From NCBI RefSeq assembly GCF_900090045.1, contig NC_041782.1, forward strand, positions 1 to 64,000: DNA of 64,000 bases. The letters run 5' to 3'. The position numbers and the translations under genes are program-made. Position 1 is the stretch's first letter, and each line of letters opens with the position of its first letter. Source of the stretch: Plasmodium malariae. Taxonomy: Eukaryota; Apicomplexa; Aconoidasida; Haemosporida; Plasmodiidae. The notes beneath the pieces were generated by a model that saw only the letters and a program-made list of their open reading frames with translations, was not told the DNA's origin and did not search any database. Positions 12,889-27,346 of this stretch are shown here, one piece after another.

Positions 12889-15800
12889 TTTAAGACATAT
12901 CTTCAATCTTGGAATATTCAAAATGGGGGAATAAAAAACATTCTAAAAGCATATTTATTTATATATTATATATGAAAATACATAATATATTCATAATTTT
13001 CATAAGTTTTATTAAAGATTCTAAAATGTAAAACTTTATTATTTAGTAGGAATCATTTTTACAATTTTATAAAGTACAATTTATTATAACATAATTATAC
13101 TTATGTAGTAGAAACACTTATATATGTTACGTAATCAGTACAATAGATAATTTTATATAATAATAAAAAATGAATTATAATATTTTTAAATTTGTTCTTA
13201 TATTAAAATGATACAAATTATAATTACATATCATAAATTTAATATTTCTCCTAAAATACATATAGCAAGATATTACATGTAAGAAGGAATACAATTTCAT
13301 CATTTAACATTCTTAAAAATATATTATTTATTAAATGGTTTCTTCATAATTAATGTAAGGAATTTTTACCTAACATATTCAACTAGATATGTTCATATAT
13401 ATATAGTTGCATTTTCCTAATAAATTACTCTCTTAGTTAAGTTACTTATAATATCATTGTAAATGTAAAAATCAGGAAAATATGTATTGAACTTAAAATT
13501 CATATCATGCTTTTGAGAAAAATTTATTTATTTAAATATTATTTTAATATTTAATAGTATAAATTTCTGTAACTTAGAATTAAAAATTAAAATAAATATA
13601 TCTTATATACATTTATCTCGATATATAAAGAGTTATTTCTTTAATATATACGATTTACGTCGAATATCTCTCTATACCACCTTATTGGAATATTATGTTT
13701 TTATAATTAGTAAAATATGATTGTTAAATTTATTTTCAAAAGTTTTTAATTAAAAATATTAATATATATACCATCATATTATTACTTATATTAAAGATTA
13801 TTCATTAATATTTTTATAAATTTACAATAAATAATAGATATTGTATTATTATGATTATATTAATCAAATGATGAAAATAATATGATGTTACATATAATTT
13901 ATTATTTAAAGATATATTTATTTATATTATTCTTAACTTTTCATTATTATGTGACATTTAGAAATATTGATATAAATCTATTTACCATAAAATTAGGATA
14001 AAATCAGCTTTGCATAGTTTGTACTCATCAAAAGAAAGCTTATAATGAAAAAAATTCCTTAAATATATTAGTATTAAGAAAATATAATTTACTTAATACC
14101 TCCTTTCATTGTGAAATGTTTATAACTATTTTTGACATTAAATTTAAGGAGTAATTAATATATTCAATAAATATTTTTTTGTATTTTTTATCATAATACA
14201 AAAAAAGGTAAACTGCTTTAACCTTAACTATCACAAATATTGTATTGAATAAATTATATTTTGAAAATATTAATAACTTCTTTTTTATTAGTTTAAAATT
14301 ATATAATTTTATTTTTTATGTATATATTGCAATAAGAAGACATTATTTTTACATTATCATTAATGTTATTACATAACCCTAATTTTAACATTTTTAAATA
14401 TATCATTAGTAATATAATTTATTATTATATATCTTTATGATACCTCTCTTACATATATAATTAATTTTTATTCATTTCTTCAAACAGTTCTATATACACA
14501 TACCGATTACTCTTAGCTATTAGAATTACATATTTTTTTATTATTATTTTCGACTTTTAATTACAAAATAGTTTATATTATTGTTACATAAATATAAGTA
14601 TTCCTAAGAATGTTCAATTGTAAAAAAATTATGATCTTTAAAAAAATTAATATAGAGTCGCTAATAATATTATGGACAAAATTATATTAATAAGAACAAA
14701 AATATCCTCACATATAATGTCATATATTCAAAAAAATTCATTCATTAATCATTTATTTAATGGGAGCTTTATTTTATTAAATGCTCATATTTATTTTATT
14801 TTTTTTTATTATGTTAAATGTCTCTTACTTTTTGATTTGTTCATTAGTAAATAAAAGATTATATTTATGTGTAAATTTTTTTTGTTTCTATTTTATTTTG
14901 TACATAATATATGATATAATTTATTAATTTATCAAAAAGTTATTCAAATTTACATATACATAATAAAAACATTCTAGCACTTTGTTACATTCATTTTCTC
15001 TAAAAAAAAATGGTTCATATAATAATATATGAAATAAATAGTGTATAAAATAAATTTGTAATATTATAATTATGCATAGTTTTCTGCTAAAATACGTAAA
15101 AAAAATTAAAAAATAAATTTTATATTATTATTTTCTAAAACAAATATTTTGTATTTTAACAATAATAAAAAATTTTCATTATTACACTCATTCACTATCA
15201 TTAGTCATTCTTTGACAAATATTTTCTTTTTGAGTTTATAATTTAAATATAATACAAAATGCATTCCACTATATAGGTATAGATATATATACTTTATTTT
15301 TGTAAATTATTTATAAAAATTCATTTCTTAAAATCTTCAGAATAAAAAAATATCTTTTAAAAATATGCCGCGCACAGAGAAACATCCATATCTTTCAATT
15401 TATATTTTTATTTATGACGTAGTCATAATTATATTTATATTATAATTTATTTAATATTTTAAGAAGTCATATAAAATCATACATTAAATATTATATGAAT
15501 TCAATTACTAATTTTCATGTGTTATTTATTTTTAATTTTATTACAAATTTTGTTCTTATTTAACTTGCCATAATAATTACGAATACTACATAAAAATAAA
15601 AGAATTTCATGTGTTATTAATATATTATGTTAATATAAATTTTATCAGAATATTTTTGTTAATTATTATATACTAAAGTAATTAAAAAAAATTATATATA
15701 ATCATAAAGTCCATTTTATTTTATTATAAATTTTTTATATTAGTTTATATAAAAATACATCTAAATATAATAATTTGTTAAATAAAAGGAACCTTACAAC

Positions 15801-16569
15801 AAAAAGTAAAGAATAAAATCAAAAAATATAAACACTAATTATTATTTATATATACAAAAAAAGGAAATGTATAAATTATATATATAGATATTTTCATGAT
15901 ATTATTTTTATTATTTACCTTCATTTATAATTATTCTATAACGGAATTTTGTAAAACAAATTTATCATTGTACATAATATTTGATTATTCAATGTTCTCT
16001 TTACGATATCAACCAATGATTTTTTTTATCACATTTTTTAATAAGTACATTATTTATAATTACTTAGAATATAAATTATAAAACACTATTTATACTTTTT
16101 TATAGTTTTAGAAATATATTTATAATAAAATTTGTTAAATCTTCAAATTTTTTTTCTTTATATCTAATATTTATCAATATATTCTAATCTATTTATTGAT
16201 AATAATTTATTGTTAATTTTATCATATGTAAAATATGTGTCATTTTGTATTATTAATTTAAGGAAAACATATTTTATTTACGTTTACGTTATATAGTTTA
16301 TAATATCATACAAAATTTTTATGTTTATTTATTTTCTTGTTTATGTATTTTTTTATTTCTTTATGACATTACTATATGAATACTTTATAACTTTCACACA
16401 TTAGTTCTATGATATTTATAAATATGTTTTTATCCTTTTAATTTGAACTTTTTCTTTTTCCTTATTTTATTTTGTTCTTATAAAATAACATTACTTATAA
16501 ATTATAATTTATTATTTTTTAAATACTCATATTCTAATTCACTTCGTTATATGGGTTATACTAACACAA
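12889..16569. other. Intergenic upstream of the PIR gene
   Basis: About 3.7 kb of AT-rich sequence. I see no exon with the composition or motifs of the neighbouring families. Open frames here, such as those near 14.7 and 15.9 kb, are Ile/Tyr/Phe-rich translations of A/T runs. The left part should hold the PIR promoter, but no motif can be singled out. Confidence 0.5.
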
Positions 16570-17894
16570 AGTAACTTAAGTAAGAGGACAAGTTCTAATT
16601 ACTAGATATCTTTTAGGATATCTGCCAAAACTGCTTGATGTACAAGCTTATGATGATTTCCTTATATTTTTACATGAATAACTCTTTATTTTTCTCTCTT
16701 TTGTCCGTTTATATAACTATGAAGATAAGGGAGTAAACTAATATAAAAATGCATAATATAGAAAAAATATAATATAGATTTACTTTATAATTATAAATTT
16801 TTAAGGAAATTTAATTATATACAGCATTATAAAATATTTATATATTAATATGTAATTTGTATATACTCTGTAAAAAAGGAGAAAAACGATAATTACTGCT
16901 AGAATATGAGCAACTGATATACCTAGAGAGAATGAAATAGATATAGACATATTATTTAAACTTACTTAAGTATTAATGTTATCATCAACAATGTTCAAAC
17001 GTTTTTTAAATTTTTATAAATCTTCTGTATAATTCAACTTTAATTTATTGGTTCCTCTTTTGTGGGCCTCTGCTACTGTTAATATTGGGCTTCGTACCGG
17101 AGACGGAGAATTTTGTAAAACTTCTAATGCAACAAATTTTGAAAAACTATAACAATCTTTCTATCTAATAAAGAAAAAGAAACACTTAGCTACTCCTTTT
17201 CTTTCAGATTTTTAAACATTAGTTTCCTTATCCGATATATTACTTCCAGCATTTACTTTTTCTTATATATCACTGAACACTAGCACTTTATGCGCACATT
17301 CAGTAACACCTAATTCAGGCATCACTTCAATATTTTCTCATTTATTCATTTTTTTTAGAAACCTCTGGTTTTATTGGTATGCTCATACATGACTATACTT
17401 ACTTACCATAAGGACTACCCCCTCTGATTGTATCCAATTGAGTTAAAAGTAATGATTTCTTCTGCTTGAAAATTCTCGCTTTCACTCTTTACACCTCGGA
17501 GTTGTGTGTAACAGAATTTTTTGAGAATTTGAAATATTGCTTTTCTCAAAATAAAATTTATTTATTAAATAATTGTGATTATAGTCTTCTTCACAATTAA
17601 AATAACCTTTGCAAATATCCTTCCAAAATTAATTACAACAATTCATTCTGTGCATGTTATATAGTGATTTAATTGAATTAAGGTATTTACAATATCCCCA
17701 ATACATAAAACCATCAGAACTACTAGAATAAGTATCAGTAGTACTGTGGTTTGTGATGTAAACATACAAATCCGTTTATTCCTCCCAATCTTTCAAATGT
17801 ACACTTGAATTGCACTGAATTTGACATTAACTCTTTCTTTCATTACTAATATTTTCATATGTTTTAAATGACGTTAACTCTCTTTTAAGGCCAT
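16570..17894 (-). pseudogene. pir: PIR-like pseudogene, many stops
   Basis: The strand reads, with interruptions, as a PIR gene. A possible start ATG is at 17892-17894. A degenerate N-terminus LTSFKTYENISNE follows in another frame, in the place of the usual LPSYxxY motif. Then come paired Cys residues and the PIR-like stretch YWGYCKYLNSIK (near 17690), which continues for about 60 residues across an internal stop. Near 16870-16960 a hydrophobic segment is readable (ISFSLGISVAHILAVIIVFL). At 16737, after an AG acceptor, an exon-3 start FTPLSS-stop-LYKRTKERKIKSY is recognisable. At least five in-frame stops and one or more frameshifts are present, so it cannot encode a full protein. An STP1-type gene is the alternative, since its tail is similar. 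Base composition (more G+C than its surroundings) agrees with former coding sequence. The left limit is approximate. Confidence 0.7.
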
Positions 17895-20800
17895 TACGAA
17901 AATTAAGAAAAAAATACGAAATGTATAAATACTTAAATAATTTCAATAAATAAAAAGTCATTGTTCTTCTAAAGAAACGAATCATTAAAATAAAAATATT
18001 TCAATATTTTCGTTTATTATAAACCCAATACGTGCCCATATGAACTCCCTTATAGATTCTATTTTATTATAGCATATCTGTGTTCAATAATATAACGTTT
18101 TTAATTAATATATCTTTCTAAATATAAAAAACAAGAGCCCATGATCTTTTATTATGTTATGTATAATTTTATATTTATCTTAAAAATTAAATTGATATTC
18201 ATTAGTAGGAACATATTTTTAAATATACGTGATTATTATATTTGAAATTACCATATATGTCATAAAAAACTCAAGCATTTAATTTTGAAAAAAATATAAA
18301 AATAATTAGGTTAGTAATGCTTTAGTAAATTATAATAAATTATTATTTTGTAAAATATTCATATATATCAATATTATATGATCTTGCGGTAATATATAAT
18401 AAAGCAGTTAATATCAAGGTTATATAAACATAAATACTAATTTTTATTACAATATATTCATAAGAATTTTAACTTACTTATCAAAGAAATTATTATCCAC
18501 TTGTATATTTTTTTTCAAAATAATAATATTTTTTATGAACGTAGATCATATTTCAGGATGAAAATTATGATATACTAATGTATTTATCCAACTTTGAGAG
18601 TTATTCTAGTACATAATATCCATTTAATGTTAAAATAGTTTCTTTTACTGATATAAAAATTTTAATTAATGAAAAAAATATTATGCTTTAATAAATGTAT
18701 TCTTAATAAATAAATTATATTATATATAAAGAGCTTCTTAAGTATATTTTTATTAATTATATCTAAAATACCTGAAAGGATTGTTATACACTAAAATTAT
18801 AAAAGTACACACATCGTTTTACTTCTTTTAAATACTGGAAACTTAAAATATTACGTTATTGTATATTTCAATTGTATTTATATAATATTATTTATTTCCA
18901 CAATTTATATCAATATATATACGATTGTACCATGATATTATGAATTATTCTGAATAAAAAATTACATAAATAAAAGCTAAATAAGTTCATTTTTAAAACA
19001 AAATACAATAATTAATATATATTTTCAAAATAAAAAAATACAATTTCAGATGTATATAAGTGCATAATCTTGATAATATATATTATATAATATAAATATA
19101 TATGTAACAGATATTTCAAAATTTCCTAAATTTTTAATAATTATGAAAATATATATTAAATGACTTTTCAAATATATATAATTATATTCTTCATTTTCCT
19201 GAATTCATTATTATTTTTAAAGGAGAATAAGTATATTTACGATCTTTATTATTCGTATTATGTATTTCCTTAAAATTTTTGTAATCATATTATATAGTTT
19301 ATTAAAGTATCATTCATTCCAAAAACAACAATCTTAATAAGTTATTATCAAAATCGTTAATATTATTCTCTATATGGTATTCGCTATATGTTTATATGAA
19401 TTCAAATAATTTAAAATACTTTTCTAAGAGTGATGACAGTATAAATTGATATCTAATTTTTTATATTAAGTAATAATATAATACACCTTCATAAAAATAA
19501 AATTTTTATAAAGCTCTATTGATAACAATTATCATAATAAAATGATATATAAACATTCATATTTATATTATTTACCCATTCAGTTTTAATATATATTTAT
19601 TAAATAAAATAAAAAAAAATTGAATATAAATATATAAAAATTAAAAATATATAGTAACATATATTATATTTGTTTTGTAAACTCTGAAATAAATTTTTAA
19701 ATTTACATAAATGTATATTAGTAATAGTTGTTCTTCTTTTAGCTTCTGAGCTTAGAATATATTAACGCTATTAATTGAGAACACAATAAACATTCATAAT
19801 TGTAAAAAAAACGAAATATATTTTTATATTATAATATTAAATAAAAATATAATATTATTGAGTGAAATATTAAATAAAAAAATATTCATTTGCATTTAAA
19901 CCATATATGTATATTACGTTTTTATTATTTTTTTTTTTTTGTACAATAATATATATTTTTGCTTTCCAAAAATAAAAATTGTAAATACATTTCCCTGTGT
20001 TTTTTAATTTTTTATTATATTTTTTATTTATTTCTTAAATTACCCTTTTATTTTTTATATTTCCAAGTATAATTTTCCTTTAAAATATAGTATTATTCTA
20101 GATTAAAAATAGCCTTAAATTAATACATAATTTTTGTGGATTATTTTTATGCATCATAGAAAATAAAAAATAAGTGCATTATGTATATTAATTACATTTA
20201 CTTCTTTTTAATATAATAAATAAAAAGAATATTATATTCTATGATACTAAATAATAGTATGTGCAAATAAAAATAATCATATAATATTATAAATAAATCT
20301 AGCCATGTTAAATACAAATTTAAGTTATATAAAAGTTTGTTAAAAGAAAATTTTAGAATACGAATAATATACTATTTTTCCTATTGGAAAAATTATAAAA
20401 GAATTCATAATATACTATTCTGTTTAAATATATACTATTGAAAACATATTCTTAAGAATAAACATAAACAGTTAATATTTTTACATAACATAAAAATTTT
20501 TTTTAACAAGTAAATTATTTTGTAATATGTTATTATTACACTTTCTACATTTTTACACAATTAAAAATTAAAAATCCATTATAAGCAAAAAATTATAATT
20601 ACTTAAAAAAAAAAACAAAAAGTAAATTATTACAATTAAAATGTTTTTTTTGAATTGCTAAATCAAGTTTTGTAAAATGAAATAAATATATTTTTATTCC
20701 ACTAATGTATATGTTCATATGATTACATTCTTAATGACAACCTCTTGTATTCCTTACAAACATTTATCATTTCATTAACAAAAATGTTACCTAATTAAAA

Positions 20801-22544
20801 AGAATTTTTTACGTATAAATAAGTTAAAGCATAAAAATTGATAAAATAAACAGTAGAAAAATTGTACTATCAAATAAATTATAATAAAATGTAAGTTCCA
20901 TTTAATACAATTAAGAGAACACTTTTATTTTTTTTACATCCTCAAAAATTCATTGGAATACTTATTTATCATGATTTTTTTTATTTTTTCCTTTTACTTG
21001 TTTAACAATGATAATAATAATGTGCAAATTTATTATATCAAAATTTTTTAAGTGATATATTTAAAGCATAACTAAATCAACAATTACTTAATTGTAATAA
21101 TTAAATAATAAATGCAGAAATACTCTGATTACCTGGAACATCATAATTCGCATAAATCTAATAATCCCTTATATGCGATTTCTACTAAAACTAAAATTCC
21201 ATTAATAAACCTAGACTATTTTTTAGATATAGCCTGAAATCCAAATCTATATTAATGAATTATATGAAAAAAAATATAATTCGATATTGTTACCCTTACC
21301 TTATTAAAAAAATAATAGTTATAAATATTCGTAAATTATTTGTGGTAAAGGTAAACCATATATGTGCATAAAACCATAAAATAATATTAATATTTACATA
21401 ATTTATTTGTGTATTACCATAAAAGATTGAACAAATATAAAAATAAATTCTTACAGATAATGAAATGGTTGTAGAAAATACATATTAATTTTAATTAATG
21501 AAATGATAATTTATGTCTTTTTAGACATATAAAACATTTATAGAATATTACATATATTTCTGGGAAGAATAAATATCCTTTGTACATACTATCTATTAAT
21601 ATGTGATTAAATTTAATTCGTTAATTAAATGTTTGAATGATAAAAAAATAAGAGTCCTATACATTACATTTATCTATAAATATTCAATGTAATTTAGTTT
21701 TAATTAATTTTTTCATAATCCAAATAACACTGCAATTATGAAGTATAATAAAATTACAAATATTCTTAACTTCTCATTAAACTGTAAGAATTTAGAGTTC
21801 CTAAATTAGTGAACTATTACAAATAATCCATATATAAAATGAAGTTCGCCCTGTTATATATTAATAATTCCCCATTTTATATCTTTCAAAAAATAAAAGT
21901 AAATGTGTTTTAGTAAATTTTTACAGTAAATATGAATAGTACATATCTCAACAGAGATATTTTACAAAATATATATTAAGTTTTTCCTTTAGTAAATATA
22001 TGTATACATATCAGTGCAATAATATATACTCACTTCACTTCATTAAATACAAGAAAAGACACATTTATTATTAAATTAGAACTAATAGGTTATTTTTCTA
22101 ATTACTTAAACAAATAGTAATTTTCTTCTAAGAAAAAAAAAATAGTAAGCATTGTTTATATTAGTTTAAATAAAAATAAACAAAAATACTCTATTAAAAT
22201 TATGTTAATTCTACTGTTATGTATGCTTTCTAAAGCACAAATATACACTTTTCATAGAATTCTATTTTAATACGCAAATATATGTATTATTTAGTAATAT
22301 ATAATTACACAATATAATAATTAAAACAAAAGTTATAAAAACTTAAAACATTCAAATCTATAAAAAAACTAAGAACATATATTTTTATTCTTTCGAATTA
22401 GAAAATGCATTAATATGTAATTGCTTGCTTAAATTTTCAGCAATTAACTATATGTTTATTGTATATATAACTAATGACATGTTAGATATTACATCATATT
22501 AAAATATACGTTACCTTAAAGAAATAAATTCCTTATTATTCTTT
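17895..22544. other. Intergenic: fam-l 3' flank, related to 32.6-34.7 kb
   Basis: No gene is seen. From about 20.6 kb to 22.5 kb the sequence is a diverged, colinear relative of 32.7-34.7 kb, the 3' flank of the other closely related fam-l gene. Shared stretches include GCAATTAACTATATGTTTAT (22440 and 34631) and ACATATATTTTTATTCTTT (22376 and 34566). A fam-m partner would be expected near 19.8 kb by analogy with the other pairs, but none is recognisable. Confidence 0.6.
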
Positions 22545-23469
22545 TCACTTTTTACTGAACTTAATTTTTTCATATTTTTTAGCTTTTTTATGATAATAAA
22601 AAACGTATGATGTAAGGGTGAAACCTAATATTAATAAGGGTATAACAAATAATACAATTCTAAATAATGGTTCTAATACACTTTGAGATGTACCTGTCAA
22701 TAACCAACTAAAATATTCCTTCAAAGTTTCCTCCCAGGAACTTAAAATCGTCTTCAATCCTGATAATTCCAAAAATCCATGTCCTCCAGATTGATAACAC
22801 AGAGATGTATCTACTATGAGTAGAGTTGATAACAACAAAAACAATAATAAAGGTGATCCTAATCGTAATGAAAATTTTTTACGCATTGTTTTTTTGTAAG
22901 TCTTATCACTAATATTCTTATTCCTTCTAAGAAAATCTACAAAGTCTAGCTCTTTGAATATTTTTTTTTCAAGATGACTGTATTTTTTTGTTTCAAACAT
23001 ACAGGATTTACTTTTTACAAATGATCTATTGACTTTCGAATTCTTTAATGAACATCCAGCTGGTTGTTCTTTTCTTCCTGTAGGTTCTTTTTCATTATTA
23101 GATATATCTTTTTTTTTTTCATATATTCTATTATTTGGTATTTCTTCTTTTAATCCAACAACATGTAAATCTTTATTCTGTTTACATTTCGCTAGATATC
23201 TATTAATTCTTGTACATAATTTCCCATCAACAACAATCTTCACATTTCCACATTTATAGAAAGTACTCTAAAAGATCAAAGAATACATTTAATACTTAAA
23301 AGAGTAAATATTCTATTATTAAAAAACACTATATATAAAAATAAAACACCAAAAATATGAAAAGCAGAAATATAATTAAATATTAGTGCTATACCTTGTC
23401 AATGTAAAAATTATATATTGAGGAGAAAAATATATACGTAAAAATATTAATAAAAGGTAAAATCTTCAT
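22545..23469 (-). CDS. fam-l-like exported protein, intact (265 aa), displaced start codon
   Basis: Exon 1 is 23395-23469 (25 codons, MKILPFINIFTYIFFSS...). The intron is 23268-23394. Exon 2 is 22545-23267 (240 codons and stop). Exon 2 has RYLAK at its residues 23-27 (PEXEL-like), an Asn/Lys-rich spacer, the fam-l core TKKYSHLEKKIFKELDFVDF, a first membrane segment at about 161-178, a variable loop, a second membrane segment at about 226-249 and the tail YYHKKAKKYEKIKF. Two helices with a short basic tail fit a two-pass membrane protein in the host cell or parasite boundary; function is unknown. Compared with relatives, the usual start codon is ATT at 23479-23481 and translation most likely begins four codons later. 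It is close to the gene at 34737-35674 over its last 145 residues. The in-frame GTG at 23243 is internal. Confidence 0.87.
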
Positions 23470-26400
23470 TTTTTTCCCAATTATGTAGATAGATAATATT
23501 GTACTATATTTAATAAGGCAAAAATTAACAACAAAATTATGTTCTTTAAAATATTAAGAATACTATTAATTTTATTTCTTTATTTTTTTTTTGTTAATTT
23601 TTTTTTTAAGATCTTTATAAAATATATAAAATAATAATGCTTTATTAATAGAGACAAAGAAAAGAAGCATTAATATATATGATAAATTTTTTATCATAAT
23701 GTTGATACAATAAAGAAATTTTCATTAAAATATTATATTTTGAATTCATTAATATATATTCAAAAAATATTAATTAATAATTTAATCTAAAATAGTAATT
23801 AACGTTTTTATTTTTCTCAGAATAAAATGAAAAAAAATATATATGATTTCTTAATATTTGAAAATAATAAGTTAATATAGAATATAGAGAATGTAGATAA
23901 AACGTTTTTCAATATATTAATAGTGTATCACCTAATTTTGATGATATTTTCCCATTAATAATTCTAATTTTTTAAGAAATATATATTTAGAAGAACATAA
24001 TATTTCCAATAAAATAGGAATTTTTATAACAATAAAATAATTTTAATAATAAGCGAAAAAAATATTTTGTACAATTTTTAGTGCTACATTATTTGTATTG
24101 TTTGTATTAGTAGCCACAATAGCACATGCATCGTTTTAGAATTAATAATATATTTAAAAAATATAGTTTGTAGCATGGTATCTAATCCGTAAAAAGTATA
24201 TATTGTTTAAAGGTAAATAAAAAATAATCTTTTATTTCGTTTTACATAATTTCTAGAGAATGAAATTTTTAATAATGTAAAATTTGTTCTATTATTCATA
24301 AATTTAATGACTTTTTCTTTTTTTTCTTCTTTTAATTATACATATATATATAGAAAAAAGGTAACAAAAAAAAAAAAAAAAACATGTTACCGAGTAATTC
24401 ATCTATAAATTAAATAACACCAGAACAATTTTCTTTTAGTTAAGCATTTTTTTTAATTCTATTTAGAATAAAAATACATATCCTTCTTAGTTACCATTTA
24501 ATTTTTTTACAAATATTTAAGTAAAATTTATTAAACACTATCAAAACGACAATTAAGCAAGTTAAGTAAGAAAATCGTAAATGTATCTACCTTTTATTTT
24601 TTGCCTAACAACCGTAATATTTTAAAAAATAATCTATTATGTATGCACCTTTTATAAATTAAAATTGTATTAAAAAATGTTAATTATTCCCTATGAATAA
24701 TTTTAACCCTAAGTAATAATACTTATATATATGTGTGTATTTTATTTACAGAAAACTATATAATTTCATAAAATGTTATAAATTTTAATATTAATAAAGA
24801 AAAAAAAGAAATTGTGAAACATTAAAATTTTTGCAAGAATTGTGGTGAATTTTTGTGTATAGATTCAAATACTAATACCATCATATCTTCATCTAACTAT
24901 ATTTTATGAAAACAATGAAATAATTAATATGTTTCATGGTATAAGGTGTGCACTTTCAAAGGTATATACCACTTAAAAAATAAAAAAAACATTAACCTAT
25001 ATTTTTGGAGTTCAATTTCATATTGTGTTATTGAATGTTTAAAGGAAAAAAAATTTAATAATGATAAAAGTTCATATATAAATTTAAGGGATAATGATAT
25101 AATTCATTACTACATTCAAAATATTGCTTAATATTTTAATTAAAATATATTAGAAATTATAGCTTTAGTAAAAGCTTTATAAAAATTTTTCGAACTTAGA
25201 AGTGTAACGTGGATTTTCATTTAATTACTTCTATATTATTAAAAAAAGGTTTATGACTAATAAAAAATTCGTAATCGTTTATAAAATTTCGTAATATTTT
25301 GTTACTTATTTAAACTTTTACTGCTACTGATTGAATTGCATTTATAGAACAAAAATACAGGGTATCACAAATATATAAATGGATATAAATATATAATATT
25401 ATTCACTTTTATTCATGTAGTTATTGATTTAGATAGTATAAAATAAATATTTAATTTTGCACACATTTTAGTATCTCACTAAACTTTATATCAAAGAAAA
25501 ATTCGCTTGATTATGTCACAAAAAAAATATATTAATATTTTATAATCATTAATTTTATTATAGATATCTATGGAATAATTATGCAATGGATTTATATGAC
25601 CCATTTGATTTAAAAAATTACATTATATATAGACTTTATCTATTTGTATAATTGTAAAGTTTCATTAATTCTAAAATTGGTAAAATAATATTAATAATTT
25701 ATTTTTATACCTAAAAAAAGCATTAGCACATATTCGTATTCTTCACAAATTATGCAAAAAAATATAAAAATATATTAAAAAAAATATATATATGATACAA
25801 TCTCTGAATTTCTTATTTCTCATAATATTTTATTTTAAAAAAAACACTTGTTAAGTTTATATATAAATAAAAAAAAACATGTACAACAAAAAAATGGACC
25901 TAGTTTTATTAAAGGTATATTATCATGTTGTACTAAAGTTAAAACTAAGCTATAATAAACCTTTTTAAATAATTTATCTAACAACTATTTACATTTATAA
26001 AAAAAAACAAAGCGATAAATAACATGATTATTAAAAATATAAATGAACTCATCAACTCTAGAAATGTTGCTTTGAATATAACATTATATATTAAATTAAA
26101 TTAACTCTTATAAAATATAATAATACACGTTAATATAAAACACATATATATATAAAATTTTCCCATTTAAAGCATATATTTCTCTTCTGAACAATGATCT
26201 ATATTAATTTCACCTTTTTTTAAAACTAAAAAAATATCATTGTATAACATATGTAGATTTAAATATGTTACACTAGAATACTAAGTACTCAAATAAATAC
26301 ATTATAAAACAAAAGAATATATAAAAATAACCTAAATTTTATAAAAATTAAGCATATATTTTTTTGCTGTTGTTCAACTATATACATAAGTATACATCTA

Positions 26401-26684
26401 GATTGTCTAGAACAATTTATCTGCATATATGGGATTTTTTTTTGTCAAATAACTTCACTTATCAAAAAGCATATCTTTATTAGTTACATAAAATTTTTTT
26501 TTTTCATAGAAAAATTTATTCGTTATTACTGTATTTTAATAATTTCATATTTTCCTTTTAACTCTTGTGCTTTCCTCCCTCATTATATAGCATACTTTAA
26601 ACATTTTCTATATTATAATAACAAATGAATAGCTTTTAAAATACCACATACTAATGAACATTTAAGATATATTGATTATAGAGA
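23470..26684. other. Intergenic: fam-l 5' module and unannotated spacer
   Basis: Upstream landmarks of the fam-l gene are at about 23760 (ATTCAAAAAATATT), 23876-23930 (ATATAGAATATAGAGAATG...) and 24335-24365 (TATATATATAGAAAAAAGG then A18). Beyond 24.4 kb I find no exon. The short open frame at 24946-25131 has no match to the local families and no supporting splice sites. Confidence 0.55.
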
Positions 26685-27346
26685 TTAAACAATGGCCCAT
26701 ATAACTGTTATAATAAAATAGGTTAATATTCCACCAAGCGCTAAAACAGATCTCTTTAATGAATCATTCACTAAATACGATTTTGTATCAATATCAATAC
26801 ATATCATCAATTTTTTTATACCAGTTAATGCTTCATTTTCAATTTTTCTAAAAAATTATCTGTAGCTCCAGAATTTTTACCCAACGCAGATGTTCGCTTC
26901 TTGTCTAATTCCTCTTCTTCATTTTTGGAATTTTCAATATTTCCTTATTCAGATTTTTCATTTCTTTGAATTACCATCTTTATTTCCAGAAAACTTACCT
27001 TCTGTAGATTCTTCATTTCCTGTTTACACTTAAGATTTGATAATAATCTATAAGTTATTGAAGTCAATATGCTATTTGCAGTTATTAACTGATTATTCAT
27101 AAACGTTACATTACAAATAAGAGGAATATATATAATATATATAATGCGTTATATTTATTTACTGTGCAAAGTTTCTTATAAATACGTATATCTATATGTA
27201 TATATAATATGAAGCAGCAAAATATATTAAGCAACTTTTCTGGAATGTTGTCTTTATACCAAATTATTTAAATATGAATATGTCCAAATTAAAAGGATAA
27301 AGGTAAAAATTTTAATTAAAATAAAATATTTTATTTTTCCGTACAT
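26685..27346 (-). pseudogene. Exported-protein pseudogene with signal-peptide exon and PEXEL-like motif
   Basis: Exon 1 (27258-27346) is well preserved: MYGKIKYFILIKIFTFILLI followed by WTYSYLNNL and a GTATAAAG donor. It is clearly the same exon type as in the fam-l/fam-m genes. Exon 2 shows ITYRLLSNLKCKQE (PEXEL-like RLLSN) near 27045, an acidic stretch ENSKNEEEELDKKRT near 26920, then a C-terminal block IENEALTGIKKLMICIDI and a membrane segment ending ILTYFIITVIWAIV with a stop at 26685-26687. These pieces lie in different frames, with a stop in the middle. If exon 2 began 22 residues before the Arg, as in the other genes, its acceptor dinucleotide would be at 27116-27117, where the coding strand reads TT rather than AG. 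The C-terminal block is not fam-l, fam-m or the third family here, so this is a remnant of a fourth exported type, which I cannot name. Confidence 0.72.
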
